NCBI RefSeq assembly: GCF_900115135.1
Contig: NZ_FOVK01000004.1
Span: 124,001-188,000 of the forward strand
Direction: 5' to 3'
DNA: 64,000 bases
DNA from: Proteiniclasticum ruminis
GTDB taxonomy: Bacteria > Bacillota > Clostridia > Clostridiales > Clostridiaceae
The position numbers were made by a program, and so were the translations under genes. Every line of letters starts with the position of its first letter. The stretch's first letter is position 1. A model generated the notes under the pieces. The model ran no database searches, was not told the origin of the DNA, and saw nothing but the letters and a program-made list of their open reading frames with translations. Positions 33,854 through 42,851 of this stretch are shown here, piece after piece.

Positions 33854-34690
33854 TCATTTCTCCTTTTCCAAACATATTTTTAATAAGCTCAGGACTCCTA
33901 AAAGAATATCCTGGCCAGAAGTGTGTCCAATTGCTCTAACCTGTTCTCTTTCTTTTTCAATCTCCTTTTCTCTCAGAATGGCCTTTATGAAATCCAGGAG
34001 ATTTCTCCTTACAAAGCCTTCCCGTGCTCTTGCGAGGCCATGGAAGCTCAAGAGATTTGTCTCGTCCCGGGCTTCTAAAAGCACCTGGTCAAAAAGCGGC
34101 AGATATTTTTCATATGGATTTCCCGGAAGGTTTAGTACGAGCATCATGCCAAGAAGCACATCATCTCCACTGGGGGTAAGCCCAGGTCCAAGCCCAATGA
34201 GCTTTTTAGAAAACGAGAGAATCTGATCTTCATCCTCCTTCTGGAAGGCATCGGTAAGATCCATCAGCCGTTCATGAAGCAGTTTTTCCACAGCTCTCTC
34301 ATAAGGGGAACCTCCGTGTTGATTTTCTCTCTCCAGTATGCTTTCTGTTTCCTGTATCAATCTATAACACCAGGGGGATGGGTCATAGGGAGGAAAGAGG
34401 AGAGAAAACCGGGAAGCATTCTCCAAAGGTATGCGATGCCCTGGAATGCGAAGCTCTTCTCTTGTCATGAGGATCCTCTGATCTTTTATAAAAGGAGACT
34501 CCTCGAAACTCTTCAGGGATAAGGTAACGGCCAGAGGTCCGTCATCCATTTCAGAAGTGAGCAGGGTATAGAGATGGTTCTCCTCATCGATGATGTTCAG
34601 CGCTTTCTGAAACACACTGTGCACCTGACCCCTGATGGGTCCTTGAGTCAGCAGTCTGTCCAGCGCATCATGAATCTTCAGGGCTTCCAT
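33854..34690 (-). CDS. allH: DUF2877 protein (AllH/YlbF-like), oxamate carbamoyltransferase component
   Basis: 278 residues, DUF2877. The conserved core is KKLIGLGPGLTPSGDDVLLG near residue 164, a glycine- and aspartate-rich loop typical of the family. Near 205 LEARDETNLLSFHGLARARE follows. It is soluble and cytoplasmic. In E. coli the homologue is required with FdrA and YlbE for oxalurate-dependent carbamoyl transfer. GGAGGACATAGAG precedes the ATG. The gene is only 44 bp downstream of the ankyrin-TPR gene and abuts fdrA. Confidence 0.87.
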   Translation of the reverse strand: MEALKIHDALDRLLTQGPIRGQVHSVFQKALNIIDEENHLYTLLTSEMDDGPLAVTLSLKSFEESPFIKDQRILMTREELRIPGHRIPLENASRFSLLFPPYDPSPWCYRLIQETESILERENQHGGSPYERAVEKLLHERLMDLTDAFQKEDEDQILSFSKKLIGLGPGLTPSGDDVLLGMMLVLNLPGNPYEKYLPLFDQVLLEARDETNLLSFHGLARAREGFVRRNLLDFIKAILREKEIEKEREQVRAIGHTSGQDILLGVLSLLKICLEKEK

Positions 34691-34733
34691 CTCTATGTCC
34701 TCCTCTACTTGCTATACTTTCAAAAAATAAGGT

Positions 34734-35984
34734 TTATCGGGCTTCCAGTTTTTCTTCCACTCTGGAAAGTTCTGCTTCATATACAGGAGCCTGCTTCATG
34801 GAAAGCGCCAGGTTCAGCAGCTCTTTTGCCTCTTCCAGACGTCCTAGAAGATGAAGAGACTGCGCCTTGTGGAATACATAAAGGGAATTCGCTTTATCCA
34901 GAACAATGGCCTTGTCCATGGCTTCCACCGCTTCCTCATGACGGCCTAAGGATCTTAAGCTGTTCGCCTTATGGAAATAGTAGTCATATCGTGGTGGGTC
35001 CAGTTCCAGAAGATCATCCATGGTTTTCACCGCTACTTCATGCATGCCCAGTTCTCTCAAGTAGTTGGACATATGGTATCTGTAGAAGAAGTCCTGTGGA
35101 TTCATCTCGATGGCTTTCTCATACTCACGAAGGGCTTCTTCGCTCTTCTTCATGAGTCTTAAGGTGTTTGCAGTGTAGAAGTAGAATTCAGGAAGTGCCT
35201 TTGGCAGCTTTGCCCCTTCTAGATAGGCTTCCAGAGCCTTGTCATATTCTACCTTCAGTGTGTAGACATACCCTTTCAGGTAATAGGCTTCCAGAGCGGT
35301 TCTCTCTTCCTTCACCAGGGTATCGAGTACTTTCAGCGCTTCCTCATAATGGTTCTCCTCTATGAGACGTCTAGCTTCCAGCACAGCAGGAACCTTCTTT
35401 GGCTCTCTTTGTTCCAGGATAGAAAGGATCTTCTCATTGCCTCTTTTTCTGGCTACTTCTATGGGGCTGTTGCCATCGTGATCCACATCATGGGGACGGG
35501 CTCCGTTTTCCATGAGTTTTCTTACAATATCACTGTAAAGAAAACTTTCGTTGCCAAGGATCACTGCTTCCTGAAGGGCGGACCAGCCAAGATCGTTCAC
35601 GTGATTCACAGGAACGCCAGCCTTGATGCCCACTTCTACGGTCTTAAGGTATCCTTTTTCAGAGCTTGGGAGAAGCACGGTGCCGCCAAAGCGGTTCACG
35701 GACTTCAGATCTGGTGAGTACGCCAGAGCCTTCTCCAGAATTCTGTGGAACCCGTTGGCTCCTGCACAGAGCCAAGGGCTCAGCATGGTGTTGTCACGGA
35801 TGTTCAGGTCTGCTCCTTTTTCCAGTAGAAGCGTTGCCAGTTCCAGATTGTTCTTCTGAACAGCAATCATCAGTGGAGTACGCCCATCTTTGTCCTGGAC
35901 ATCGATGAATGCACCCTCTTCAATGAGCCGTGCCACTTCTTCTATGTTTTCAAGACCTGCTTGGCGCAGTAATTCGTCATTCAT
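34734..35984 (-). CDS. Ankyrin-repeat and TPR protein within the carbamoyltransferase operon
   Basis: About 416 residues. Residues 1-190 hold ankyrin repeats (DGRTPLMIAVQKNNLELATL, NDLGWSALQEAVILGNESF, DHDGNSPIEVARKRGNEKI). Residues 200-415 hold about six TPR units (YEEALKVLDTLVKEERTALE, YEKAIEMNPQDFFYRYHMSN, HEEAVEAMDKAIVLDKANSL). There is no catalytic motif, signal peptide or membrane segment. It is a cytoplasmic scaffold or adaptor. The ATG at 35984 is preferred because GGAGAAATGACA gives proper spacing. It sits between the permease and DUF2877 genes, so it probably serves the AllFGH-like complex. Confidence 0.88.
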   Translation of the reverse strand: MNDELLRQAGLENIEEVARLIEEGAFIDVQDKDGRTPLMIAVQKNNLELATLLLEKGADLNIRDNTMLSPWLCAGANGFHRILEKALAYSPDLKSVNRFGGTVLLPSSEKGYLKTVEVGIKAGVPVNHVNDLGWSALQEAVILGNESFLYSDIVRKLMENGARPHDVDHDGNSPIEVARKRGNEKILSILEQREPKKVPAVLEARRLIEENHYEEALKVLDTLVKEERTALEAYYLKGYVYTLKVEYDKALEAYLEGAKLPKALPEFYFYTANTLRLMKKSEEALREYEKAIEMNPQDFFYRYHMSNYLRELGMHEVAVKTMDDLLELDPPRYDYYFHKANSLRSLGRHEEAVEAMDKAIVLDKANSLYVFHKAQSLHLLGRLEEAKELLNLALSMKQAPVYEAELSRVEEKLEAR

Positions 35985-36011
35985 TGTCATTTCTCCTTAC
36001 TTTTGGAATGG

Positions 36012-36048
36012 GAGGAAGGAGCCTTTTCATACAAAGGCTTCCTTCCTC
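36012..36048. repeat. Hairpin between permease and ankyrin-TPR genes
   Basis: GAGGAAGGAGCCTTT (36012 on) pairs with AAAGGCTTCCTTCCTC with one bulge. No T-run follows on the minus strand, so it is more likely an mRNA stability or processing element than a terminator. Confidence 0.5.
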
Positions 36049-36070
36049 ATCTTTTCTCTTCTGTATCTTC

Positions 36071-37609
36071 TTAAGCGGTCTGATCCGGCATATCGGTTTC
36101 TCCAGCCAGGCCCTTCTTGTCTGCAAAGAACTTGTAGGCAAAAAGACCAGCGATGAGAAGGTATCCTACGGTGATTTCAGGCTGCAGACCAAATCCTACT
36201 CCTGGGGAGTGGATGACACCGGTATAGGTCAGAGCTGCTGCAGTCACTGCTGTGATGATGGCTTTCACCGAATCATTTCTGATGGCGAAGACCACGAGAC
36301 ATCCCCAAACGATACTGGAAATGGGTGCGCCGCTGCCAAGAGCGACCAGTCCTCTATGGTATACGCCCGCCTTCGTGAAGGCTTCCAATCCTACTTGTCC
36401 AGCGTTGGTTCCAGCTGCACTCAAGGTGTTGTTCACAAGGGTCAGTGCCCAGTTGGCGATCCATGGGAATAGAGATACAAACACAACAGGCAGTTCAATC
36501 TTTGGTGTTTCATTGGCAGCCTGTCTTGCTACAACGATTCCTACATAGAAGAGGATTGGGAATACAGCACTCAGCGGAATAATTCCTAGGAAGAGACCAC
36601 CAAGACCTAAGATACTGATGATAAATACAGTGAAACCAGTCACTAGGGTATATCCGATACCTGCACCAATGGATTTCCAGCCAGGATGTCCGATGTATAC
36701 AGTGGTTGGGAAAGGACAACCAAAGAAGCTTCCGATGATAGAAGAGATTCCGTTGGCAAGCATTATGTTTCTTACGTTAAAGTCATCGCCTGCTGCAGAA
36801 GCGGATTCAATGTTTTCCAGGGTGAAGATGAAATTTGTGACACCCAGTGGAATCGCTGAAATCAGGAATACCATTGCAGGGGAAATGCCTTTGAAAAGAT
36901 CTCCAAACTGTGGAATTGGGAAGGAGAAGCCAATCTGCTTCAGACCTTCTGTGATGCCTGAAGCATCCATCTGTCCAAAGAGCCAAGCCAGTACAGTACC
37001 GATGGCAAGGATCAGGAATCCTGTAGGAATCTTAGGGAATACCGCTTTCTTACCAAACCAGTTGATGAAGATGACAGCGATAACAACAAATGCTACATAA
37101 GGTGCTTCAAAGGACTGAAGGATTGGGTTCATAGCAAGAAGCAGAAGTCCCAGTCCAGAAAGAGCGGATAGAAGAACGCTTCTTGGGATGATTCTTCTCA
37201 GCCAGTCTCCAATGAATGCGCCAGAAAGTTCGATGAGCGCTTCCAGGAAACACCAGCCAAGAGCTACACGCCAAGCATAGTACACATCGCCAGTGGATTT
37301 CGCGATAGGCATGATGACCATGAACACAACGATGAAGATCGAGGGTGCACTAGGTCCCGAAGGGAGTGCAGTGACATCCGTTCGTCCTGTTTTCTTCATC
37401 AGGTTCTTTCCTGCATACCAGTAGAAGAATCCTGCAGTGAATATAGCAAGTCCGAAACCAGGTGCAATTCTCTTATAGACAAATTCCGCGGGCATGCCAA
37501 CGGTAAAAATCAGAAGTCCCGCCATGGTAAAGAAGTTTGTAAGATTATTGGCAAGCAGCCCGAAGTATGCACCCCAGTCGCCTTTTTTCCAGCCAAGTAG
37601 TTGAGCCAT
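36071..37609 (-). CDS. Xanthine/uracil-type (NCS2/AzgA-like) permease
   Basis: 512 residues from the ATG at 37609 (GGAGGTATATT upstream), with about 12 or more membrane helices. Features fit the NCS2 fold: NNLTNFFTMAGLLIFTVGMP near the N-terminus, ALPSGPSAPSIFIVVFMVIM near residue 85, and the substrate-region helix NFIFTLENIESASAAGDDFN near 285. SFFGCPFPTTVYIGHPGWK near 318 is the carrier signature region. It is a proton-linked importer for a nucleobase or a ring-cleavage product such as allantoin or oxalurate; substrate inferred from the downstream genes. First gene of the operon; divergent from pucR. Confidence 0.88.
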   Translation of the reverse strand: MAQLLGWKKGDWGAYFGLLANNLTNFFTMAGLLIFTVGMPAEFVYKRIAPGFGLAIFTAGFFYWYAGKNLMKKTGRTDVTALPSGPSAPSIFIVVFMVIMPIAKSTGDVYYAWRVALGWCFLEALIELSGAFIGDWLRRIIPRSVLLSALSGLGLLLLAMNPILQSFEAPYVAFVVIAVIFINWFGKKAVFPKIPTGFLILAIGTVLAWLFGQMDASGITEGLKQIGFSFPIPQFGDLFKGISPAMVFLISAIPLGVTNFIFTLENIESASAAGDDFNVRNIMLANGISSIIGSFFGCPFPTTVYIGHPGWKSIGAGIGYTLVTGFTVFIISILGLGGLFLGIIPLSAVFPILFYVGIVVARQAANETPKIELPVVFVSLFPWIANWALTLVNNTLSAAGTNAGQVGLEAFTKAGVYHRGLVALGSGAPISSIVWGCLVVFAIRNDSVKAIITAVTAAALTYTGVIHSPGVGFGLQPEITVGYLLIAGLFAYKFFADKKGLAGETDMPDQTA

Positions 37610-37809
37610 AATATACCTCCTAAAAATAAGTTCAAAATATTGGACTCTCTTTTCCTCCTCCTGCATGAACCCGGGTACCCTGTCGAAGACACACATTCTG
37701 GAAGGAAATTTCCTTTGTCATGTTCTATGTTATCCTTTGTAAACAATTTCATCATTAGCTGATATCACCTAAGATTTCACTTTCTGTTTGTGCAGAAGAA
37801 ACAAAGTCA

Positions 37810-37838
37810 TTGTTCTTTTTCATGAGGAAGCCTATAAT
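37810..37838 (+). promoter_or_regulatory. Sigma-A promoter of pucR
   Basis: TTGTTC (37810-37815) and TATAAT (37833-37838) have 17-bp spacing, about 45 bp before the start codon. Confidence 0.7.
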
Positions 37839-37882
37839 GTATCTAACTTATGAATTTTTTAACAAATCGAGGTGTATCGACC

Positions 37883-39571
37883 ATGCTTACAGTCAGGCAA
37901 CTTTTAAAACTTCCAGCACTTCGGGATCTCAAGCTGGTATCCGGCGAAGAGGGACTCGACCATGTGATCTCCAGTGTCAATATTATGGACAACCCCGATG
38001 CTCTTGACTGGTTTTCCCCAGGAGAGATGTTGGTCACTTCCGGTTATTTCTTCAAAGACAGTGAAGAACGCCAAAAGGAAGTGATGAAGCAGCTGAAGAA
38101 TCTCAACTGTCCCGCACTGTGCATCAAGCCGAAGCGTTATTTCGGCACTGTACCGAACTGTATTCTGGAACTGGGAAATAAATACAAAATGCCCATCATT
38201 GAGATTCCCTACGGCATGTCTTTTGCTAAGATATCCACCTTTGTTCTGGCAGAAACATCTGAGAACTATGATGTGATCAATAAAAAATCTCTGGAGATCC
38301 ACGAGGAGTTTCTTCGGATTTCTCTTCACAGCGGTGGCCTCAAAAAAATCTGTCAGAGTCTTTCCTCCATGATCGGAAATTCTGTGATACTTATGGATAA
38401 ATACTGGAACGTACTCCTATGGGAAGTTCAGGAGAAAGACCCACATCCAGTGACGGAGTTTCTTCCTCTGGAAATGTCCAAGTCTTTTGTGGATGATGAG
38501 TTCATCCGGACGCTTCCCATGGATTTTGAAAGTCTTCAAAAACCACTCGTCCGTTCCACCACCCTCCATGACGTAGAGATCCCTTTCGTGCTGATGCCTG
38601 TTTCCATCGGCGTGCAGCACCATGGGTATATCCTTGTTTGGAATACGCTGAAAGAGCTCCAGGATATAGATTTCATTGCTCTGGAGAATGCAGCCATGTC
38701 CTTTGCCCTGGAAAGAATCCGGAACAATGAACTGGAAAGAACGAAAAACAGAATCCGAAGAGATTTCTTTGATGAGCTTTTATCCGGTCAGATCAAGGAT
38801 GTGGAAAATCTCACTTACCTGTGCGAGGTCCATGGTCTCAATCCGAGTCTTTCCTATACACCCATGATTCTCTCCGTTTCTCTGGAAAGTGAATATTCCA
38901 TGGAGAACCTCATTGAGAGAAAACGGGAGGAAGACGAAAAGGTCAAAGAAACCCTCCGCTTTATAGATGACTACGCCATACAGAAAGACTACGTTCTTCA
39001 TGCTTTTAGTCAAAATACACAAATCATTCTTCTTCTGGGAAAGAAAACCAAAGAGGACCATTCCATCTCCCTTATGAAGTCCTTGGGGGAGGAGCTCCTG
39101 ACTGACGCTGAAATCTCCATAAAAAATGTGAGTCTCTCCATGGGGATCGGAAAAACCGCCAAAAACCTTCTGGATCTTCATAAGTCTTTCCGGGAAGCCA
39201 AGGAAGCCTTAAGACTCCTTAAAAAATCTCCTACGGAGAAGAAAATCTCTCATTTTGAAGATTTTATTGTGCATCACTTCCTGGAAGAGAACATCGATCC
39301 TACGGAGATGAGACAGTTTTTCCAGCATACGCTGGGCCCCATCCATGAGTATGACGAAAAATACAAAAGTGAGCTTCTGCCCACATTAGAATCCTGGATT
39401 GCCCATCACTTCAATGTGGCCGAAACCGCCCGTGCTCTTTTTGCCCATAGAAATACCATTCTCTACCGGATGGACCGGATTTCCACCATCCTTCAGTCGG
39501 ATCTGAAAGACTCCGATGAGATCCTCAAATACCAGCTGGCTCTTAAGATCTACCGGCTGCTGGATTTGTAG
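37883..39571 (+). CDS. PucR-family transcriptional regulator
   Basis: 562 residues from the ATG at 37883 (GAGGTGTATCGACC upstream). An N-terminal PucR sensor domain (about 1-130: LTVRQLLKLPALRDLKLVSG, DWFSPGEMLVTSGYFF) precedes a GGDEF-like middle region. The C-terminal HTH_30 domain follows (IAHHFNVAETARALFAHRNT, then ILYRMDRI). PucR proteins activate purine catabolism genes in response to a pathway metabolite. It is divergent from the permease operon and convergent with carbamate kinase, so it most likely controls both. No operator pair was identified with confidence. Confidence 0.92.
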   Translation: MLTVRQLLKLPALRDLKLVSGEEGLDHVISSVNIMDNPDALDWFSPGEMLVTSGYFFKDSEERQKEVMKQLKNLNCPALCIKPKRYFGTVPNCILELGNKYKMPIIEIPYGMSFAKISTFVLAETSENYDVINKKSLEIHEEFLRISLHSGGLKKICQSLSSMIGNSVILMDKYWNVLLWEVQEKDPHPVTEFLPLEMSKSFVDDEFIRTLPMDFESLQKPLVRSTTLHDVEIPFVLMPVSIGVQHHGYILVWNTLKELQDIDFIALENAAMSFALERIRNNELERTKNRIRRDFFDELLSGQIKDVENLTYLCEVHGLNPSLSYTPMILSVSLESEYSMENLIERKREEDEKVKETLRFIDDYAIQKDYVLHAFSQNTQIILLLGKKTKEDHSISLMKSLGEELLTDAEISIKNVSLSMGIGKTAKNLLDLHKSFREAKEALRLLKKSPTEKKISHFEDFIVHHFLEENIDPTEMRQFFQHTLGPIHEYDEKYKSELLPTLESWIAHHFNVAETARALFAHRNTILYRMDRISTILQSDLKDSDEILKYQLALKIYRLLDL

Positions 39572-39599
39572 AATCTATAAAGATGTACGATGCAAATTT

Positions 39600-39643
39600 A
39601 AAGGTCTGGATTCATGCTTTTTGAGGCATAAATCCAGACCTTT
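39600..39643. terminator. Bidirectional terminator between pucR and arcC
   Basis: A 13-bp stem AAAGGTCTGGATT/AATCCAGACCTTT with an inner CATGC...GCATA pairing is followed by TTTTCTTTTG. Confidence 0.85.
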
Positions 39644-39669
39644 TCTTTTGTTTTTCTATGATATTTTCT

Positions 39670-40611
39670 TTAGTACTTGACGATTCTTGTTCCTGTTTCT
39701 CCCTTAATGGCACGCTTCAGCTGATCCATGGAAGTAATGAGTGCTTCCCCGCCTGTGGCCTCCACAAAGGAAAGAGCCGCATCGATCTTGGGACCCATGC
39801 TTCCTGCAGGGAACTGTCCATCGGCCATGTGTTTTCTTGCCGCTTCCACATCCATGACAGAAAGGTTCTCCTGTGTAGGCTTGCCAAAATTGATTGCCAC
39901 CTGTTCTACACCCGTAAGGATCACAAGAAGATCTGCATCAATTTCCAGAGCAAGCAGTGCGGATGCATAATCTTTATCGATGACCGCCTCTACGCCGCGA
40001 TACTGGTCTTCCACATCTTTAATGACAGGAATTCCGCCGCCGCCAGCTGCGATGACGAGATATCCAAGACCCGCCAGAGCTTTAACCGCTTCTTTCTCGA
40101 TGATCTCCTGAGGTTTTGGAGAAGCCACTACTCTTCTGTATCCACGTCCGCTGTCTTCCTTCATCACATACCCTTTTTCTGCCATGAGAACATCTGCTTC
40201 TTCTTTGGTGAAGAAAGGTCCCACTGGTTTTGTAGGATTCTTGAAGGCAGGGTCTGTTCCGTACACTTCCACCTGGGTCACCAGGGAAGCAATCTTTTTC
40301 GTCAGGCCTCTTTCCTTCATTCTGTTCATGAGGCTCTGCTTGATGACATAGCCTAGAAGCCCTTGGGTCTCTGCGCCGCAGGCATCCATGGGATACGCAG
40401 GCACAAGATCCTTCCCCGCTTCTCCTTTGATCAGGGAATTTCCCACATGAGGTCCATTTCCGTGGGTCAGTACCACATTGTATCCTTCCTCTAGTAGATC
40501 AATGATATGGTCACAACTCTTACTTACATTTTCAAACTGTTCTTCGATGGTTCCTTTTTGCCCTTCCATGATGATGGCATTTCCGCCTATCGCAATAACT
40601 GCTGTTTTCAT
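39670..40611 (-). CDS. arcC: Carbamate kinase
   Basis: 313 residues from the ATG at 40611 (GGAAGGATTATC upstream); the longer open frame to 40797 has no support. It transfers phosphate from carbamoyl phosphate to ADP. The N-terminal AIGGNAI near residue 5, VVLTHGNGPHVGNSL near 48, VVASPKPQEI near 160 and IAAGGGGIPVI near 187 are the expected active-site loops. DKDYASALLALEIDADLLVILT near 210 (quoted in part) and GSMGPKIDAAL near 272 complete the fold. With the FdrA-type complex next door it would be the ATP-forming last step (AllK role), not an arginine deiminase gene: no arcA or arcB is nearby. Confidence 0.95.
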   Translation of the reverse strand: MKTAVIAIGGNAIIMEGQKGTIEEQFENVSKSCDHIIDLLEEGYNVVLTHGNGPHVGNSLIKGEAGKDLVPAYPMDACGAETQGLLGYVIKQSLMNRMKERGLTKKIASLVTQVEVYGTDPAFKNPTKPVGPFFTKEEADVLMAEKGYVMKEDSGRGYRRVVASPKPQEIIEKEAVKALAGLGYLVIAAGGGGIPVIKDVEDQYRGVEAVIDKDYASALLALEIDADLLVILTGVEQVAINFGKPTQENLSVMDVEAARKHMADGQFPAGSMGPKIDAALSFVEATGGEALITSMDQLKRAIKGETGTRIVKY

Positions 40612-40747
40612 GATAATCCTTCCTTTCTGAAATCCTTTTCTACGAATAACTTTATCACGGAAAAGAACGAAGAACCCATCCACAAAACAGCTAAAAAAAC
40701 ATCCCTTCTTTTGGTTATAGTAACCAAATCGCATGGAAAAGAAAAAA

Positions 40748-40774
40748 GACCGGAGCATCTCACAGCTTCCGGTC
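40748..40774 (-). terminator. Terminator of the lipoprotein operon
   Basis: A GACCGGA/TCCGGTC stem with a 13-nt loop is followed on the minus strand by CTTTTTTC. Confidence 0.7.
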
Positions 40775-40784
40775 ATAACCTTCC

Positions 40785-41612
40785 TTATTCTTCCCAAAGG
40801 ATGGGCACAAGCTTCTTTAGAAGAACTCCATCCGCTTCCTCATAAAGAGGGAAGGACTCTTCCTCCTTGGATACAAGAAGCCTTTCTATCGAGTCTTCTC
40901 CTTCTGAAGAAGTTTCATACTCCAAGAGAAGATAAGCTGTATCCTTTTCTGGTCTGTACTCTTCCAGATTCTCAGAAGAAGGAATCACTGTTTCCTTTCT
41001 GATGGTATGGTCTTTTCCCATCTCAAAAATTCTAACGGTTTCCGGTGCAGCTTTATACAGAAAGCTCACCTTGAACTTCATCTGATATCCTTCGTTGTTT
41101 CCGATCTCGTCATAGGAGGCATCTTCTGAAAGCATCACCGCACTGAGATGATCCACTTGATAGCCCATGTCATCAGACCGCTGCATGAAAACCTCTCCGT
41201 TCTCATCCTGGCGAATCCGGTAGGGATAGAAAATCTGATTTTTCTCTGTGAAGTAGAGCACCGCCTCCACATCTAACGCGGTTCCGCCTCCCTCTCCCAC
41301 GCTGGCAGTGATATTCATGTCTGAAAGATGGCCACTGGTGACCTGCTCCTGATAACTTTCTCCATCTTTTTTTGTTACAGAAGGAGAAAAAAAGAAATAT
41401 CCTTTCTCCTCTTTCACCTCATAGGTTTCCGTTTCTTCATCATAGACCACTGCTGGAAGATCTTCTTCCGCAAGATGACCCATCCGGTCTGTCCGTAGGT
41501 ACACCCCGATGAACCTTCCTTTGGAAACCTGCTCCTCCTCTTTCGCCAGCTGACATCCTGTGATCATCATGATCCCCAATAGGAGACCACCAATCAAAAA
41601 TCTACGCTTCAT
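40785..41612 (-). CDS. Putative lipoprotein of unknown function
   Basis: 275 residues from the ATG at 41612 (GGAGGAGGAAGAAT upstream). The signal peptide MKRRFLIGGLLLGIMMITGC ends in a lipobox with Cys 20, so a membrane-anchored extracellular lipoprotein is expected. The mature part is acidic and beta-rich (FIGVYLRTDRMGHLAEED, YFTEKNQIFYPYRIRQDENG). I recognise no family. It is the third gene of a tight operon with an XRE regulator (11-bp overlap) and a membrane protein, under a promoter with two operator-like palindromes. Confidence 0.8.
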   Translation of the reverse strand: MKRRFLIGGLLLGIMMITGCQLAKEEEQVSKGRFIGVYLRTDRMGHLAEEDLPAVVYDEETETYEVKEEKGYFFFSPSVTKKDGESYQEQVTSGHLSDMNITASVGEGGGTALDVEAVLYFTEKNQIFYPYRIRQDENGEVFMQRSDDMGYQVDHLSAVMLSEDASYDEIGNNEGYQMKFKVSFLYKAAPETVRIFEMGKDHTIRKETVIPSSENLEEYRPEKDTAYLLLEYETSSEGEDSIERLLVSKEEESFPLYEEADGVLLKKLVPILWEE

Positions 41613-41832
41613 ATTCTTCCTCCTCCAATTCCCCATCAAACTTCAACAGATCCCCCACATCACACCCAAGAAAATAACAGATTCGGTTTATCGTATGGAA
41701 CCTGATGCCTTTCGCCTTTCCACTTCTTAAAATGGAGAGATTGGCTTCTGTGATCCCCACAAGACCGCAAAGCTCCTTTGCTGTCATGCCCCGCTCTTTC
41801 AGCATCTCATCCAGATGCACGTTAATCGCCAA
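41602..41832 (-). CDS. XRE-family small regulator (YozG-like)
   Basis: 76 residues, almost entirely one Cro/CI helix-turn-helix: LDEMLKERGMTAKELCGLVG then ITEANLSILRSGKAKGIRFH and INRICYFLGCDVGDLLKF. The size and the last phrase match the small HTH_26/YozG-type regulators that are usually paired with DUF2975 membrane proteins, as here. The start is TTG at 41832, preceded by AGGAGGGAGTTTC. It probably binds the 21-bp palindromes upstream of the operon and represses it. Confidence 0.9.
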   Translation of the reverse strand: MAINVHLDEMLKERGMTAKELCGLVGITEANLSILRSGKAKGIRFHTINRICYFLGCDVGDLLKFDGELEEEEYEA

Positions 41833-41847
41833 GAAACTCCCTCCTTT

Positions 41848-42834
41848 TTATATGAACAGGTCGTTGTCTTCTCTCAGCGCTTTGTTTTCCTTCAAAAGCA
41901 CTGTCAGAAGATAGATCCCGATGGATGCCATCATGGGCAGAACAGGCAGTAGGAGGGTCACTTCCATGGAAAGGATGTTCCCAAGAAGAAGCAGCTGCAG
42001 GAAGTGATAGGAAAGGTTCATCAGAACCGTCGTCTGGATGAGCGTAACACTCCCTTTTCCAAGCCGCTCTGAGAGGGCCATGGTCTCTTCTGAAGTCCCT
42101 TTTTTTGAAATTTCCAGAAGCTTCGCTCCCCGATAAAGAAGTGGGATACCCAGAAGGTACGGAAGAGCGCCCAGTAAAAACTGCAACAGAAGGAAAAACT
42201 GGCTGATGGTAAGATTGTCATTTCCATAGAGACCACCGAGCATTGCAGTATTTCCTTGGATGAGGGTTTCACTTTTAGAGATCCACTGCCACAGCAGAGG
42301 TCCCATCACTTGAAAAACAAAAAGAAGAAACATGAGATAAAGTGCTCCTTGACCATAGGCAAAAAGACCGGTACGGTCCTGTTCTTTTAGGGCCTGAAGT
42401 GCAGACAGAACGATGTAAGAAAAGAGAAGAGAATACAGCATTCCGCCCATGATCGTGGAAAAAACTGTCTCCCCGCCAACGTCTCCATAAAGCGCTGCCA
42501 ACCCTTTTGGATTCATCAGCTGATACAAGGATAAAAAAAGAAGCCCACTTCCAGCTGCTAAAATCAGTTCCCGTAACTTCCTCTCTTTTTTTCGTCTGAG
42601 GAACAGCACATATAAAGGAGACAACGACACATCCAGATAAAGAAGCCAGGCCAGCACATTATAAAATCCTCCCTTTAAGGAAAGACTTCTCAAGATCTTT
42701 GCGAGGGGCACGAGAGGAAAAGAGAAAGCGGAAAGAAACAGTTCTGGAGAATTTCTGCGAAACAGAAGCAGAAGGAGAAGAATCGAGGAGAGCATCCCCG
42801 CACTGATGGTCCAGAACTTTTTGGATGGAAGCAT
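41848..42834 (-). CDS. Polytopic membrane protein, DUF2975-like C-terminal half
   Basis: 328 residues from the ATG at 42834 (GAAGGTGTGTTGT upstream); a GTG three codons before is within that site. About nine hydrophobic segments, with no catalytic motif. The last 170 residues (helices separated by KLLEISKKGTSEETMALSER, then LLKENKALREDNDLF) follow the DUF2975 pattern of four helices. The partnership with a YozG-like regulator supports this. The N-terminal half is extra and unrecognised. Function unknown; a membrane signal for the co-encoded XRE protein is one possibility. Confidence 0.7.
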   Translation of the reverse strand: MLPSKKFWTISAGMLSSILLLLLLFRRNSPELFLSAFSFPLVPLAKILRSLSLKGGFYNVLAWLLYLDVSLSPLYVLFLRRKKERKLRELILAAGSGLLFLSLYQLMNPKGLAALYGDVGGETVFSTIMGGMLYSLLFSYIVLSALQALKEQDRTGLFAYGQGALYLMFLLFVFQVMGPLLWQWISKSETLIQGNTAMLGGLYGNDNLTISQFFLLLQFLLGALPYLLGIPLLYRGAKLLEISKKGTSEETMALSERLGKGSVTLIQTTVLMNLSYHFLQLLLLGNILSMEVTLLLPVLPMMASIGIYLLTVLLKENKALREDNDLFI

Positions 42835-42851
42835 ACAACACACCTTCTTTT

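Noticed and set aside
39670-40611. Arginine deiminase pathway
   Set aside because: Carbamate kinase is present, but no arginine deiminase, ornithine carbamoyltransferase or arginine/ornithine antiporter lies nearby; the neighbours are FdrA-type genes.
40612-40797. N-terminal extension of carbamate kinase
   Set aside because: The extension has no ribosome binding site and covers the terminator of the neighbouring lipoprotein gene. The ATG at 40611 gives the normal family start.
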